Shown here: positions 28,358-36,113 of the stretch, piece by piece
How the letters are laid out: every line of letters begins with the position of its first letter
Numbering within the stretch: position 1 is the first letter of the stretch
From: Rhizobium sp. 18055
GTDB taxonomy: Bacteria > Pseudomonadota > Alphaproteobacteria > Rhizobiales > Rhizobiaceae
Reading direction: 5' to 3'
Assembly: GCF_902706285.1 (NCBI RefSeq)
Contig: NZ_CACSKD010000020.1
Location: forward strand, 1-64,000
Length of the DNA stretch: 64,000 bases
Position numbers and translations under genes: made by a program
Notes under the pieces: model-generated
The model's input: the letters and a program-made list of their open reading frames with translations, nothing else
What the model was told of the DNA's origin: nothing
The model's database searches: none

Positions 28358-29491
28358 ATGCCAAAATCCGCCGTCGACCTGCGCGCTGAACAACTCGACA
28401 CCATCGCCGCCGTGCTGCCGCTCGATCGCCGCGACGAACTGGCTGAACTCCTCACCGACCAGGATGTCGAGACGCTGCGCCATCTGGTCAACGCCGGGAT
28501 GGGCGACAATACCCTTCGGGCACTCACATCTGATCTGGCTTATCTGCAAGCCTGGTCGATGGCCGCCACCGGTAGTCCCCTGCCCTGGCCGGCGCCCGAA
28601 GCGCTGCTATTGAAATTCGTCGCCCATCATCTTTGGGACGAGACCAGGCGGATGACCGATCCGGATCATGGCATGCCGGCGACCGTCCATAGTGCGCTGC
28701 GCCTCGCCGGCCATCTGAGAACCGCTGGGCCGCACGCGCCCGACACGGTGCGCCGGCGGCTTGCCAGTTGGTCGACGCTGACCCAGTGGCGCGGCCTCGT
28801 CGGTACGTTTTCCTCCCCTGCCCTCAAGTCGGCCATCCGGCTGGCCGTGCGTGCCGTCCCCCGGACCCGTCGCCGCAAGAGCGCAAAGGCGGTGACCGGT
28901 GACGTGTTGGCGAAGCTGCTGGCGACGTGCGAAACCGCCGGCCTACGCGATTTGCGCGACCGCGCCGTACTGATGGTCGGGTTCGCATCCGGCGGTCGTC
29001 GCCGCAGCGAGATCGCCAGTCTGCGGGTCGAGCAACTCGCGGCCGAAGAGCCGGTGTCTGGTGCCGACGGCAGCCCTCTTCCCTCCCTCTCGATTCATCT
29101 CGGTCGGACGAAAACATCCGGCGACGGTCACGACGAGGTCGTCTATCTCACCGGCCGCCCCGTCGATGCCCTGAATGCCTGGCTGCAGGCAGCCAAGATC
29201 GACAAGGGCAGCATTTTTCGGGCCATCGATCGCTGGGGCAACGTTTCCCGTCGCACGCTCGATCCGAAGTCGGTGAATGACATCGTGAAGTACCGGGCGG
29301 CGCTGGCTGGCTTGGAGGCTGGGGAGTTTTCGGCGCACGGGCTGCGGTCCGGCTATCTGACGGAGGCAGCCAACCGCGGGATTCCCCTGCCCGAAGCCAT
29401 GGAGCAGTCACGGCATCGTTCGGTTCAGCAGGCGTCGAGCTATTACAACGATGCGACGAGACGAAGTGGGCGAGCCGCCCGAATGCTTTAG
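28358..29491 (+). CDS. Tyrosine recombinase/integrase
   Basis: A protein of 377 residues. The catalytic set is visible: Arg in GGRRRSEI (about 214), Lys in GRTKTS (252), HGLR (327-330), a second His in SRHRS (353) and Tyr in ASSYYNDA (362 or 363). A core-binding SAM-like domain precedes it. The ATG at 28358 follows TGGAGAT; a longer frame from 28208 has no ribosome site. Such enzymes integrate or resolve mobile DNA, but there is no tRNA or paired attachment site in view. The gene may have been left by an integrated element or may act in multimer resolution. Confidence 0.85.
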   Translation: MPKSAVDLRAEQLDTIAAVLPLDRRDELAELLTDQDVETLRHLVNAGMGDNTLRALTSDLAYLQAWSMAATGSPLPWPAPEALLLKFVAHHLWDETRRMTDPDHGMPATVHSALRLAGHLRTAGPHAPDTVRRRLASWSTLTQWRGLVGTFSSPALKSAIRLAVRAVPRTRRRKSAKAVTGDVLAKLLATCETAGLRDLRDRAVLMVGFASGGRRRSEIASLRVEQLAAEEPVSGADGSPLPSLSIHLGRTKTSGDGHDEVVYLTGRPVDALNAWLQAAKIDKGSIFRAIDRWGNVSRRTLDPKSVNDIVKYRAALAGLEAGEFSAHGLRSGYLTEAANRGIPLPEAMEQSRHRSVQQASSYYNDATRRSGRAARML

Positions 29492-29561
29492 CCGTCGTCA
29501 ACATATTGCGCGGCCGCCGTGATAGATACGCGAACACGGTGTTCCCCTATAGCACATTGCA

Positions 29562-30506
29562 ATGGAGCGCAGAGCGTGTAATAGCCAAAACATGCACCTG
29601 CCCCCCGCCGCCATCATTCCCAGTTCCTATACAGTCGAGACGCTTATCGAGAAGCCCGCTTTCCGGGATGGCTTGGCGTCGGCCGCGCGCGGGCTTCTTG
29701 ACACTCATCGGATGTTGCCCCGGGAAGTCCACTACGTCGCGGACTTGCAACGTTGGATGCTCAGTCAGGTAACCATTGCGATGCATTTCGAGCACCTGCA
29801 GGATCCAAGCTCTCCTCCGATATCGCCTGGAAATCTTGTTCGGGCTGTGGCCGGCACGGGGATCGCAAGCCGAAACACCGTTCACAACTTTCTCATGGAA
29901 ATGCGGAAATACGGTTTCGTCATTCCCTTGCAGAGATCTGATCGGCGACAGCACGCCGTTCAGGCAACGCAGATGAGCGAACAACTCATCCGACGATATT
30001 TCGACATTCATCTTCTGGCGCTTGATGTCATCGATGGCGGGGCCAGATACGCGCTGTCATGTAAAAATCCAGAGCTGCTGCCAGATGCACAGCCGCGCTT
30101 CGTACGAGCGCTCATAAGCCGCCATGATTGGCACAAGCCACCGCAAAGCATCGCGAAATTCGTCAGTTCCGATTCTGGTAGCAGCGTCTTGCACGACCTA
30201 GTCGAGAGTGTTGCCCCCCTAGCCGAAAGCGATACAGCACCGATTTGGATCGGCAACGTGTCGCCGAAAGCACTCTCAGGCCGATATCGCATTTCCAGAA
30301 CACACACGTCGCGGCTTCTTGCCTCTGCACGAGATTCACATTTCATCGGCTGGCCCAACAAAAGCAATCGTGGCGCCTGTTGGATTTCACCTCAGCTCGT
30401 TCGTGACTATCGTCATTGGCAAGCAATCAAGCTCGCCTCTGTGTCAAAGGCATTTGAGGATGCGTGTTTGATACGCGGCGTCAGCGGCATTCCGCGGACC
30501 GACTAG
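29562..30506 (+). CDS. Conserved hypothetical protein, possible winged-helix DNA-binding
   Basis: A protein of 314 residues with no family I can name. The region TGIASRNTVHNFLMEMRKYGFV at about 107-128 looks like a winged helix-turn-helix recognition helix and wing, and a second such region, SGRYRISRTHTSRLLASARD, lies near 248-267. It has no signal peptide or membrane helix. An alternative ATG at 29592 is possible, as neither start has a clear ribosome site. It lies 71 bases after the integrase gene and converges with the secreted-protein gene. Confidence 0.6.
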   Translation: MERRACNSQNMHLPPAAIIPSSYTVETLIEKPAFRDGLASAARGLLDTHRMLPREVHYVADLQRWMLSQVTIAMHFEHLQDPSSPPISPGNLVRAVAGTGIASRNTVHNFLMEMRKYGFVIPLQRSDRRQHAVQATQMSEQLIRRYFDIHLLALDVIDGGARYALSCKNPELLPDAQPRFVRALISRHDWHKPPQSIAKFVSSDSGSSVLHDLVESVAPLAESDTAPIWIGNVSPKALSGRYRISRTHTSRLLASARDSHFIGWPNKSNRGACWISPQLVRDYRHWQAIKLASVSKAFEDACLIRGVSGIPRTD

Positions 30507-30514
30507 AAAAGTGT

Positions 30515-30543
30515 AACGGGAAGCTCCAGGAAGGCTCCCCGTT
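30515..30543. terminator. Hairpin between convergent genes
   Basis: AACGGGAAGC at 30515-30524 pairs with GCTCCCCGTT at 30534-30543 with one mismatch, loop nine bases. It sits between the stops of the genes at 30506 and 30550. There is no long T run, so it is a weak or Rho-assisted bidirectional terminator. Confidence 0.4.
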
Positions 30544-30549
30544 CGAAAC

Positions 30550-30882
30550 TCATTCCTCGATCGTGTATTCGCCAAGCTCGCAAAGATCTTGCGTGTCTGT
30601 CGTGGTGTCGAGATCGTCTCCCTGAAACTCGAAACGCATGTCATATTTGCAAACTGACCGGCCGTCGGAGATCGTAATTTTCATCGTCTCGCCCGGTCCT
30701 AAAGCTTGACGACCAAAGATGTCGTCTTCCCACTTGTCAACGCCAACGGGCGAAGCATAGAAGTTGTTCAGCACAGAGTTCGTGCCGTTCTTTAGAGTGA
30801 AGACGAGATCGTCTGCTTTGGCGGCGGTGGTTACGCAGAAAGCGGCGAATGAAACTGCGAGAACTAACTTAATATTTTTCAT
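30550..30882 (-). CDS. Small secreted (periplasmic) protein of unknown function
   Basis: A protein of 110 residues. MKNIKLVLAVSFAAFCVTTAAKA is a clear Sec signal peptide with cleavage after AKA at about residue 23. The mature part (DDLVFTLKNGTNSVLNNFY, later DGRSVCKYDMRFEF and DLCELGEY) has two Cys that could form a disulfide. Similar small proteins are common in rhizobia, and I cannot assign a role. It has its own promoter region up to about 31000, where an IS6 element begins. Confidence 0.65.
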   Translation of the reverse strand: MKNIKLVLAVSFAAFCVTTAAKADDLVFTLKNGTNSVLNNFYASPVGVDKWEDDIFGRQALGPGETMKITISDGRSVCKYDMRFEFQGDDLDTTTDTQDLCELGEYTIEE

Positions 30883-31498
30883 CTATTTCAACCTGTTAAT
30901 GGATTCGTCTTGAAGCTTCCCGGCAGGTTTTATACGAGCGTAAAACCAAATTGAAGTATGCTACGGTCCCATATTTGGGTCTATTTTTATAGGATCCGAG
31001 GGTGGCGTCGCCTTAACCGAGCACAGCACGCGATCGTTGCTTCGGCGTGAATTTCACGCGTTGATCGACAAGGTGATCCCGCGCCAGGTGGTGCTGGCAT
31101 GGGTGCGGAGTTGGCGATGATCGGCGGCGGTCAGGTGTTTTCGATGAAGATGGAAAAGATTGGCAATCTGGCCGTGGGCTGAGACGAAACGCTGGCATTG
31201 CCGCGCCGACTTGAACCGCATCATGCGTCGCTCTCGTCGTCGCACGGGAAGGTGAGAATTCTCGACGCAGTTGTTGAGGCCCTTTGTGCGAACGGTGCTC
31301 GATACCCGGCATGAGCTGTCGCTTTGCGGCGGAGTAAGAGCGCAGCTTGTCTGTTACCATCACGCGTGGCGTGACGCCTTGGCTCTTCAGCAGTTTGCGC
31401 ATCAACCGAAGAGCAGCTCCCTTATTTCTGCGACTTTGTAGCAGAGCATCGAGAACGTAGCCGTTGGCATCGACGGCCCGCCACAGCCAGTATTTTGT

Positions 31499-31776
31499 GG
31501 ACGGCCCCCTCCTTGCAAGAATTCTTTGATAATTTGATCGGATCGCTTGCGTTCATATGTCCGGCCTGTTGGTGCGCTCACACATGAACGCTGGCCAAGA
31601 TGGGTTCCGCGACGTGGGTTCCAAACACTTGTTCGGCCTCGTTGGGCCATTGGCATCTGCGGAGTGGACCACGTCTTGGATCGATCGATCACACCATCTA
31701 CTCGTTTCCTGCAAGTTCACGCATCAGCTCAGCACGGTAGCGTCTGTATCCGGCTCACCGTGACCGACTGATCTCT
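31499..31776 (-). ncRNA. Candidate bridge (guide) RNA region at the right end of the IS1111-type element
   Basis: No protein family is visible here, yet blocks are shared with the right end of the other copy (6570-6847) although both transposases are broken. In IS1111-type elements the guide RNA that pairs target and donor is known to come from the right end. RNA boundaries and fold were not computed, so this is a positional prediction. Confidence 0.3.
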
Positions 31777-32821
31777 TTACGCCGCGCAGGCCACAGCCGG
31801 TCGCGCAGCATTGCCCTTATAAGCTTCGCCGGTCACCATCATTTTCCAGGCGATCCTTGCAATCTTATTGGCCAACGCGACAGCCGCGAGTTTTGGCGGC
31901 TTGCGCTTGAGCAATTCTACAAGCCATGATGAAGCGTTCCTGCCTCGTCACGCTCTCACCTGTCGAAGCGATGAGGTTGCGCCCACAACCAGCGTCTTAC
32001 GCAATGCTTCATCGCCGGCTCTCGTAATAACACCGAGCCTGACTTTGCCCGCAGTCGAATGATCCTTGGGTGTCAGGCCCATCCAGGCGGCAAACTGCCT
32101 TCCTGATGTGAACTGTTCCGGTGCTGGCGCTTTCATCACCAGCAAGACAGCGCCGATCGGCCCAACACCAGGGATCTTTGCAAGACGGCGACAGCATTCA
32201 TTGTCGCGATACCAAGCCATCAGCTTAGCCTCCACCTCTTTCAGGCGCTCACCCAACTGCGCAAATTCCTCAGCGAGTGATGCGAACAGATCACGCGCCA
32301 AAGCCGGGATATTGTCATCAATCACCATGCGTTCCAGAAGGAGCGGAATATGAGACATGCCCTTGGCCGCGGCCAGCCCGAACTCAGCTGCATAGCCACG
32401 AATCGTATTGGCAAGCTGCGTCTGTGCGGCGACAGCGCGCTCACGCAGGCCCACCAGCATCAGCGCGGCTTGCTGATCCGCACTCTTCACCGGAACGAAC
32501 CGCATGGTCGGGCGGCTCATCGCCTCGCATAGCGCTTCGGCTGTCGGCCGCATCATTCTTGCCGCGCTTGACGTAGGGCTTCACCAGTTGTGGCGCGATC
32601 AACTTTACCTCATGTCCGGACCCCGTCAGCAACCGCGCCCAGTGATGCGAAGCGGCACAGGCTTCGATCGCAATCACGGTCGGTGGGCATTTCGCAAAGA
32701 AATCCACCATCTCCTTGCGGCGCATCTTCTTGCGCAGGATCGGTTGCTCGGCGGCGTTCACACCATGCAATTGAAAGACATGCTTTGACGTATCCATGCC
32801 AATACGGATAATCTGATCCAC
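31777..32821 (-). pseudogene. IS110-family transposase, frameshifted
   Basis: It starts at a GTG (32821): DQIIRIGMDTSKHVFQLHGV is the N-terminal DEDD/RuvC-like domain with the first acidic residue in GMDTSK. A frame change near 32540 separates YVKRGKNDAAD from EALCEAMSRPTMRFVPVKS. The serine-containing C-terminal region IPGVGPIGAVLLVMKAPAP and GRQFAAWMGLTPKDHSTAGK is legible. A further break near 31965 precedes KPPKLAAVALANKIARIAW. At least two indels make it inactive. Confidence 0.78.
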
Positions 32822-33126
32822 GGACGGCCCCTTCCTTTGAGATCGTTAACAGCTCACTCTGGCACATTTCGATGCCGTTCGGGGGCCGTCCATCCCAACA
32901 CTTGTCAGCAAAATTGCCACGGGACCGCCGACGAAGTTGATGGGCGAACTTCAGGCCAAACTTCCTCGCCCATTCTGCGACGGTCTGAAACGACACGTCG
33001 ATCCCACGCTCGGCAAGCAGGTCTTCAACGTCGCGCAGGCTCAGCGGAAATCGATAATAGAGCCACACCGCATGCGCGATGATCTCTGCGGGAAATCGGT
33101 GGCGTTTGTATCGGGCGGTCGCATCC

Positions 33127-33489
33127 TCAGTCATGCCGATAGACTATTGCCTTGATCCGCATCAGCCGGTTAAGGCGACGCCTCCCAAGGCACCATGCAA
33201 AACCCAACTCGTAGTAAAAGCCGAATGAAGCGATGAGATCGTCAAATTCGTCTTGATCGCCGCCATAGTTCAAAATCGTGTGCAGCGGGCTGCCGTCGAT
33301 TAGCAAGATGAGAAGGGCGTCATTCAGGAAAGGCTCCTGGCGGACCGCCCAATTTGAAATCTCGCAAAACGAGGCGTCGCCAACCAGGCCTTCCTTGATC
33401 ATATACTCCTCGACCGCCTCGCGCATGCGCCCGAGGTTTTCAAGCATCTCAGGTGTGGGGGCGGGGTGCTCGAACGTAAATTCCTCCAT
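33127..33489 (-). CDS. Small hypothetical protein truncated by IS6
   Basis: The frame gives 120 residues, of which about the first 102 are native (MEEFTFEHPAPTPEMLENLG to ELGFAWCLG). The rest reads through the IS6 end at 33182. The protein is acidic with no signal peptide. No family recognised. Its natural C-terminus is lost, so function is doubtful. Confidence 0.5.
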   Translation of the reverse strand: MEEFTFEHPAPTPEMLENLGRMREAVEEYMIKEGLVGDASFCEISNWAVRQEPFLNDALLILLIDGSPLHTILNYGGDQDEFDDLIASFGFYYELGFAWCLGRRRLNRLMRIKAIVYRHD

Positions 33490-33562
33490 TCTCGTTCTCC
33501 GTTTCCTAATCGCTTCGATGCCGCCTCCGCTCTCAAGCGAGCCTAAAGAGGGGAGATCGAAA

Positions 33563-33578
33563 GTTTCCGGCTGGCAAC
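33563..33578. promoter_or_regulatory. parS partition site, copy 1
   Basis: GTTTCCGGCTGGCAAC fits the repABC parS pattern GTTNNCNGCNGNNAAC exactly and is identical to the copy at 36061-36076. It lies 62 bases beyond the end of repC. RepB should bind here for plasmid segregation. Confidence 0.85.
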
Positions 33579-33639
33579 TACTCTTATTTACCTATATATT
33601 TCCGTAGGTTAGATGTAGTTTTGGCCAGTTTCCGCGGGC

Positions 33640-34860
33640 TTATGCCGATATCCGCCCTGGGACGTGGCTTGCCCTCAACAGTGCAAACAACATCGGTCCC
33701 AGCGAAAACTCACCTCTCTTCGCCTTCGCGGTCAAATCCCGAAGATACCCCCCGGCCGAGTTGATCTGCCCCGCTCGCTCGTAGATGCAGGCGACCGCAA
33801 TTGCCGCAGCGACCTCGCCCATCACCTCACAGGCTTCCTCGTAGGCTGATGGACTGACGCCGAGCATCGATCGGACCGTCACCGCGGCCATCATCATCTC
33901 CCTCCAGCTTCCGATTGACCCACCCTGCCCAAATGCCGCGATCCCAGGGCAAGCCCGTAATACCATCGATAATGGGAAGACCTCCGGCTCGCCCTGCCGC
34001 TTCGCTAGATTAATTGGCGCAGACCTTTCGCCCTGCTTCTTTTCGAAGCGAGGTTCAAGTTCAGTATTAGATTCGGTATTTGAATTCTGTATGTGCTGCC
34101 CGGATGCGATGGCATTGCCGTCGTGTTTTTGAACTTCTTCGTTTGTTTCCAGCATCATGACGACTTGCTCGTGTAGAAGCGTCATCTCGTCGAGGCGAGC
34201 TGACAGCTCACTTTCGGTTGGTCTCCGGGAAAATCGGCTCACAATCTCGGTAAAGCAATTTTCCGCACCCTCCCAGTCGCCCGGGAGGCGTTCTTCCATG
34301 CCAACCGAGATCAGCTTGCGGACATCGCGACGGACGATCGTGAGTCGGTCCTTGAAGACCCTATAGCGCCGTAGCTCAGCAGCGACTTCCTGAGCGAGTT
34401 TCGCAAACTCTGCGGCGCGCGCGCGAAGGGGGGCGAGATTGAAGCCATAGGCGTCTTCGATGGAGCCCTGCTCGTCCTTACGAGCATATCGCTTTCCGTT
34501 CGGACTGTCCTTGCGGATGATGATGCCAGCATCGACGAGCGCCGCCAGGTTCTTCCGCAGAGTAGTTCCGGCCATGCCATGCGCACGTGCAGAGAGTTGG
34601 GCATTGGACGGAAATACGACGAGGCCTTTATCGCTGCCAAGCTCGGTTCCTGGAAGGAAAGCTAAAAGGGCGTTCAGTACCGTGAGCGCACGATCTTGTA
34701 GACCAAGACGCGACCTCGCTTGCCCGACATCGCGAAAAACGCGCCATTTATCGATTGAGACGTCCGGCACGGACTGCTCATCCGTCAGCTGCTGGCGCTT
34801 CACCAAGGCAAGCGTCATTGATCGCCGCCCAAAGGGCGTCGTTATGTATCCCGTCTCCAT
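33640..34860 (-). CDS. repC: Replication initiator RepC
   Basis: A protein of 406 residues opening with METGYITTPFGRRSMTLALV, the RepC hallmark, and with the winged-helix region (VVFPSNAQLSARAHGMAGTTLRKNLAALVDAGII, about 85-118) that binds the origin. In repABC plasmids the origin lies within the repC coding sequence and RepC is limiting for replication. The ATG at 34860 is preferred to 34878 because it restores the family N-terminus. It is the last gene of the leftward repABC operon, separated from repB by 173 bases that hold the antisense RNA. Confidence 0.96.
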   Translation of the reverse strand: METGYITTPFGRRSMTLALVKRQQLTDEQSVPDVSIDKWRVFRDVGQARSRLGLQDRALTVLNALLAFLPGTELGSDKGLVVFPSNAQLSARAHGMAGTTLRKNLAALVDAGIIIRKDSPNGKRYARKDEQGSIEDAYGFNLAPLRARAAEFAKLAQEVAAELRRYRVFKDRLTIVRRDVRKLISVGMEERLPGDWEGAENCFTEIVSRFSRRPTESELSARLDEMTLLHEQVVMMLETNEEVQKHDGNAIASGQHIQNSNTESNTELEPRFEKKQGERSAPINLAKRQGEPEVFPLSMVLRACPGIAAFGQGGSIGSWREMMMAAVTVRSMLGVSPSAYEEACEVMGEVAAAIAVACIYERAGQINSAGGYLRDLTAKAKRGEFSLGPMLFALLRASHVPGRISA

Positions 34861-34949
34861 GTCCTTCACCTTTCTCAAGGCAAAGAAATGCCTACACCGG
34901 TGCGGCGTTGACTCTTGACTGTGATTCCGGGAAATGCGATTCTCTAAGC

Positions 34950-34998
34950 GACCAAACTGAGAGAGGCCTTCTGGAACACCGTTTCGGAGGGCTTTTTC
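34950..34998 (+). ncRNA. Antisense ctRNA of the repABC operon
   Basis: It is placed in the repB-repC gap on the strand opposite repC, as in other repABC plasmids, where it limits RepC synthesis and sets incompatibility. A promoter is readable: TTGACT at 34915-34920 and GATTCT at 34938-34943 with a 17-base spacer. A Rho-independent terminator follows: GCCTTCTG at 34966-34973 pairs with CGGAGGGC at 34985-34992 (two G-U pairs), then TTTTT. The predicted RNA is about 49 nt; the 5' end is estimated. Confidence 0.7.
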
Positions 34999-35033
34999 TT
35001 TGCTCTATCAATCCCTTCTTCGTTACGTTGTAC

Positions 35034-35993
35034 CTACTGCTTCGTTTTCTTGAACGACGCGTAGATCTCTGGAAGCATCGACAGCAGGTAGTCACCGAAT
35101 TCGGGCGCAGCCTTTTTGTCGATCATCAATGTAAGCATTCGCTTGTCCTGGCGATATTTCGCCGCCTTCACTCCGTCATCTGCTTTCCAGACTTCGGCGG
35201 CGGCCTTATCTTTCTTCACCTTCTTCGGCGCGACGGCCGCGAAAACCCGCGCGAATCGATCGTCCGAGCCAAGTTTCTGTACGGCATCGAGGGAGAGTAG
35301 GGCTCGCGCTTCAGACAAAACGTCCTCATCTTCAAACCTTGCCGCCATCTCATACCAACGATCGCGGCCCGTCTTTGGCGCGGCGCCGATCGATTCGATG
35401 ACGTCCTTTGGCAAAGAAGTCGCTGCCTGGATGAGCCGCGACAGATTGCTCTTATCAACTCCTAACGCCGCCATGATTACCGGCCGGTCGAAGCCGCTGG
35501 CTTCAAGTTCGGCGGCGTAGAGCGCGCGTTCGATATAGGACAGATCGCGCCGGCCCGTGTTCTCTTGTCCTTGGGCCCTGACCAGCTCCTCGTCAGTGAG
35601 AGGCCTGATCGCTGCCTTGACCAAAAGGCCCGCCGCCTTGACGGCGCGCAGACGGCGGCGACCGTACGCTACCTGATAACGCCCGTCTGCCGTCGGGTGT
35701 GGCCGAACAAGGATCGGCACTTGCTGGCCGTTCTCAAGGAGATTTCGCGCGAACTCTTCAAAGTCCGCATCATCCTCGGGCAACCTGTCCTTGACTGGCG
35801 GAGCGTCCACAAGATCCGGGTCGAGCTCAGTAAATGACTGCGACTTCAGGAGTTCGATCGAACGCGACACGGCACCAATAGCACCTCGCGGAGCATACTG
35901 TGGCGGCATTGCATCTTGCTCGGCGCCTCCAGTGGGGGCATCCTCTGACGCCTTCGGAATTTTCAGGTCAGAAAGTAGATGCTTCCTAGCCAT
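35034..35993 (-). CDS. repB: Plasmid partition protein RepB (ParB family)
   Basis: A protein of 319 residues. The ParB N-terminal domain at about 65-150 contains RYQVAYGRRRLRAVKAAG and GQENTGRRDLSYIERA. The helix-turn-helix (VIMAALGVDKSNLSRLIQAA, about 172-191) recognises parS. It works with RepA to segregate the plasmid. The gene is between repA and repC, with a 120-base gap from repA that contains a parS copy. Confidence 0.96.
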   Translation of the reverse strand: MARKHLLSDLKIPKASEDAPTGGAEQDAMPPQYAPRGAIGAVSRSIELLKSQSFTELDPDLVDAPPVKDRLPEDDADFEEFARNLLENGQQVPILVRPHPTADGRYQVAYGRRRLRAVKAAGLLVKAAIRPLTDEELVRAQGQENTGRRDLSYIERALYAAELEASGFDRPVIMAALGVDKSNLSRLIQAATSLPKDVIESIGAAPKTGRDRWYEMAARFEDEDVLSEARALLSLDAVQKLGSDDRFARVFAAVAPKKVKKDKAAAEVWKADDGVKAAKYRQDKRMLTLMIDKKAAPEFGDYLLSMLPEIYASFKKTKQ

Positions 35994-36060
35994 TTCTCGC
36001 TCCTGTCGTGAGGGCGAAATTCCCCTTTAGTGCAGGGGTTTCACGGCAAATTTCAAGAAA

Positions 36061-36076
36061 GTTTCCGGCTGGCAAC
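36061..36076. promoter_or_regulatory. parS partition site, copy 2, between repA and repB
   Basis: The same 16-mer as at 33563-33578, here with GAAA and TTTC flanks that extend the inverted repeat to 36057-36080. The two sites are about 2.5 kb apart and bracket repB and repC. Confidence 0.85.
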
Positions 36077-36113
36077 TTTCTTGTCAAAGGGGTCAGTTTG
36101 CAGCTTCGCAAGG

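Larger units (their letters stand above)
31499..32891 (-). mobile_element. IS110-family (IS1111-type) element, 1393 bp, 11-bp terminal inverted repeats
   Basis: GGACGGCCCCC at 31499-31509 is the reverse complement of GGGGGCCGTCC at 32881-32891. Terminal or subterminal repeats set the IS1111 group apart from other IS110 elements. The span contains one frameshifted transposase gene and about 280 bases of noncoding right end, and it exactly fills the gap in the IS6 transposase. A third copy of the motif (GGACGGCCCC, 32822-32831) lies next to the transposase start. Confidence 0.72.
31013..33134 (-). pseudogene. Interrupted IS6-family transposase
   Basis: The N-terminal part (33134 down to 32892) has the helix-turn-helix DLLAERGIDVSFQTVAEW. 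The C-terminal part resumes at 31498 with KYWLWRAVDANG and VMVTDKLRSYSAAK, then runs in a shifted frame from GPQQLRREFSP to its stop. Joining the parts leaves ADKCWD next to TKYWLW, about twelve residues short, including the first catalytic Asp. The gene is dead even without the insertion. Confidence 0.75.
31004..33182 (-). mobile_element. IS6-family element split by an IS110/IS1111-type insertion
   Basis: GGCGTCGCCTTAACCG at 31004-31019 is the exact reverse complement of 33167-33182, a 16-bp terminal repeat. The transposase N-terminus (KRHRFPAEIIAHAVWLYYRF) starts at 33134, is broken at 32891, and resumes after the inserted element with KYWLWRAVDANGYVLD. Flanking octamers (CCGAGGGT and TCCCAAGG) differ, so there is no target duplication. 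It truncates the gene to its right. Confidence 0.82.
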
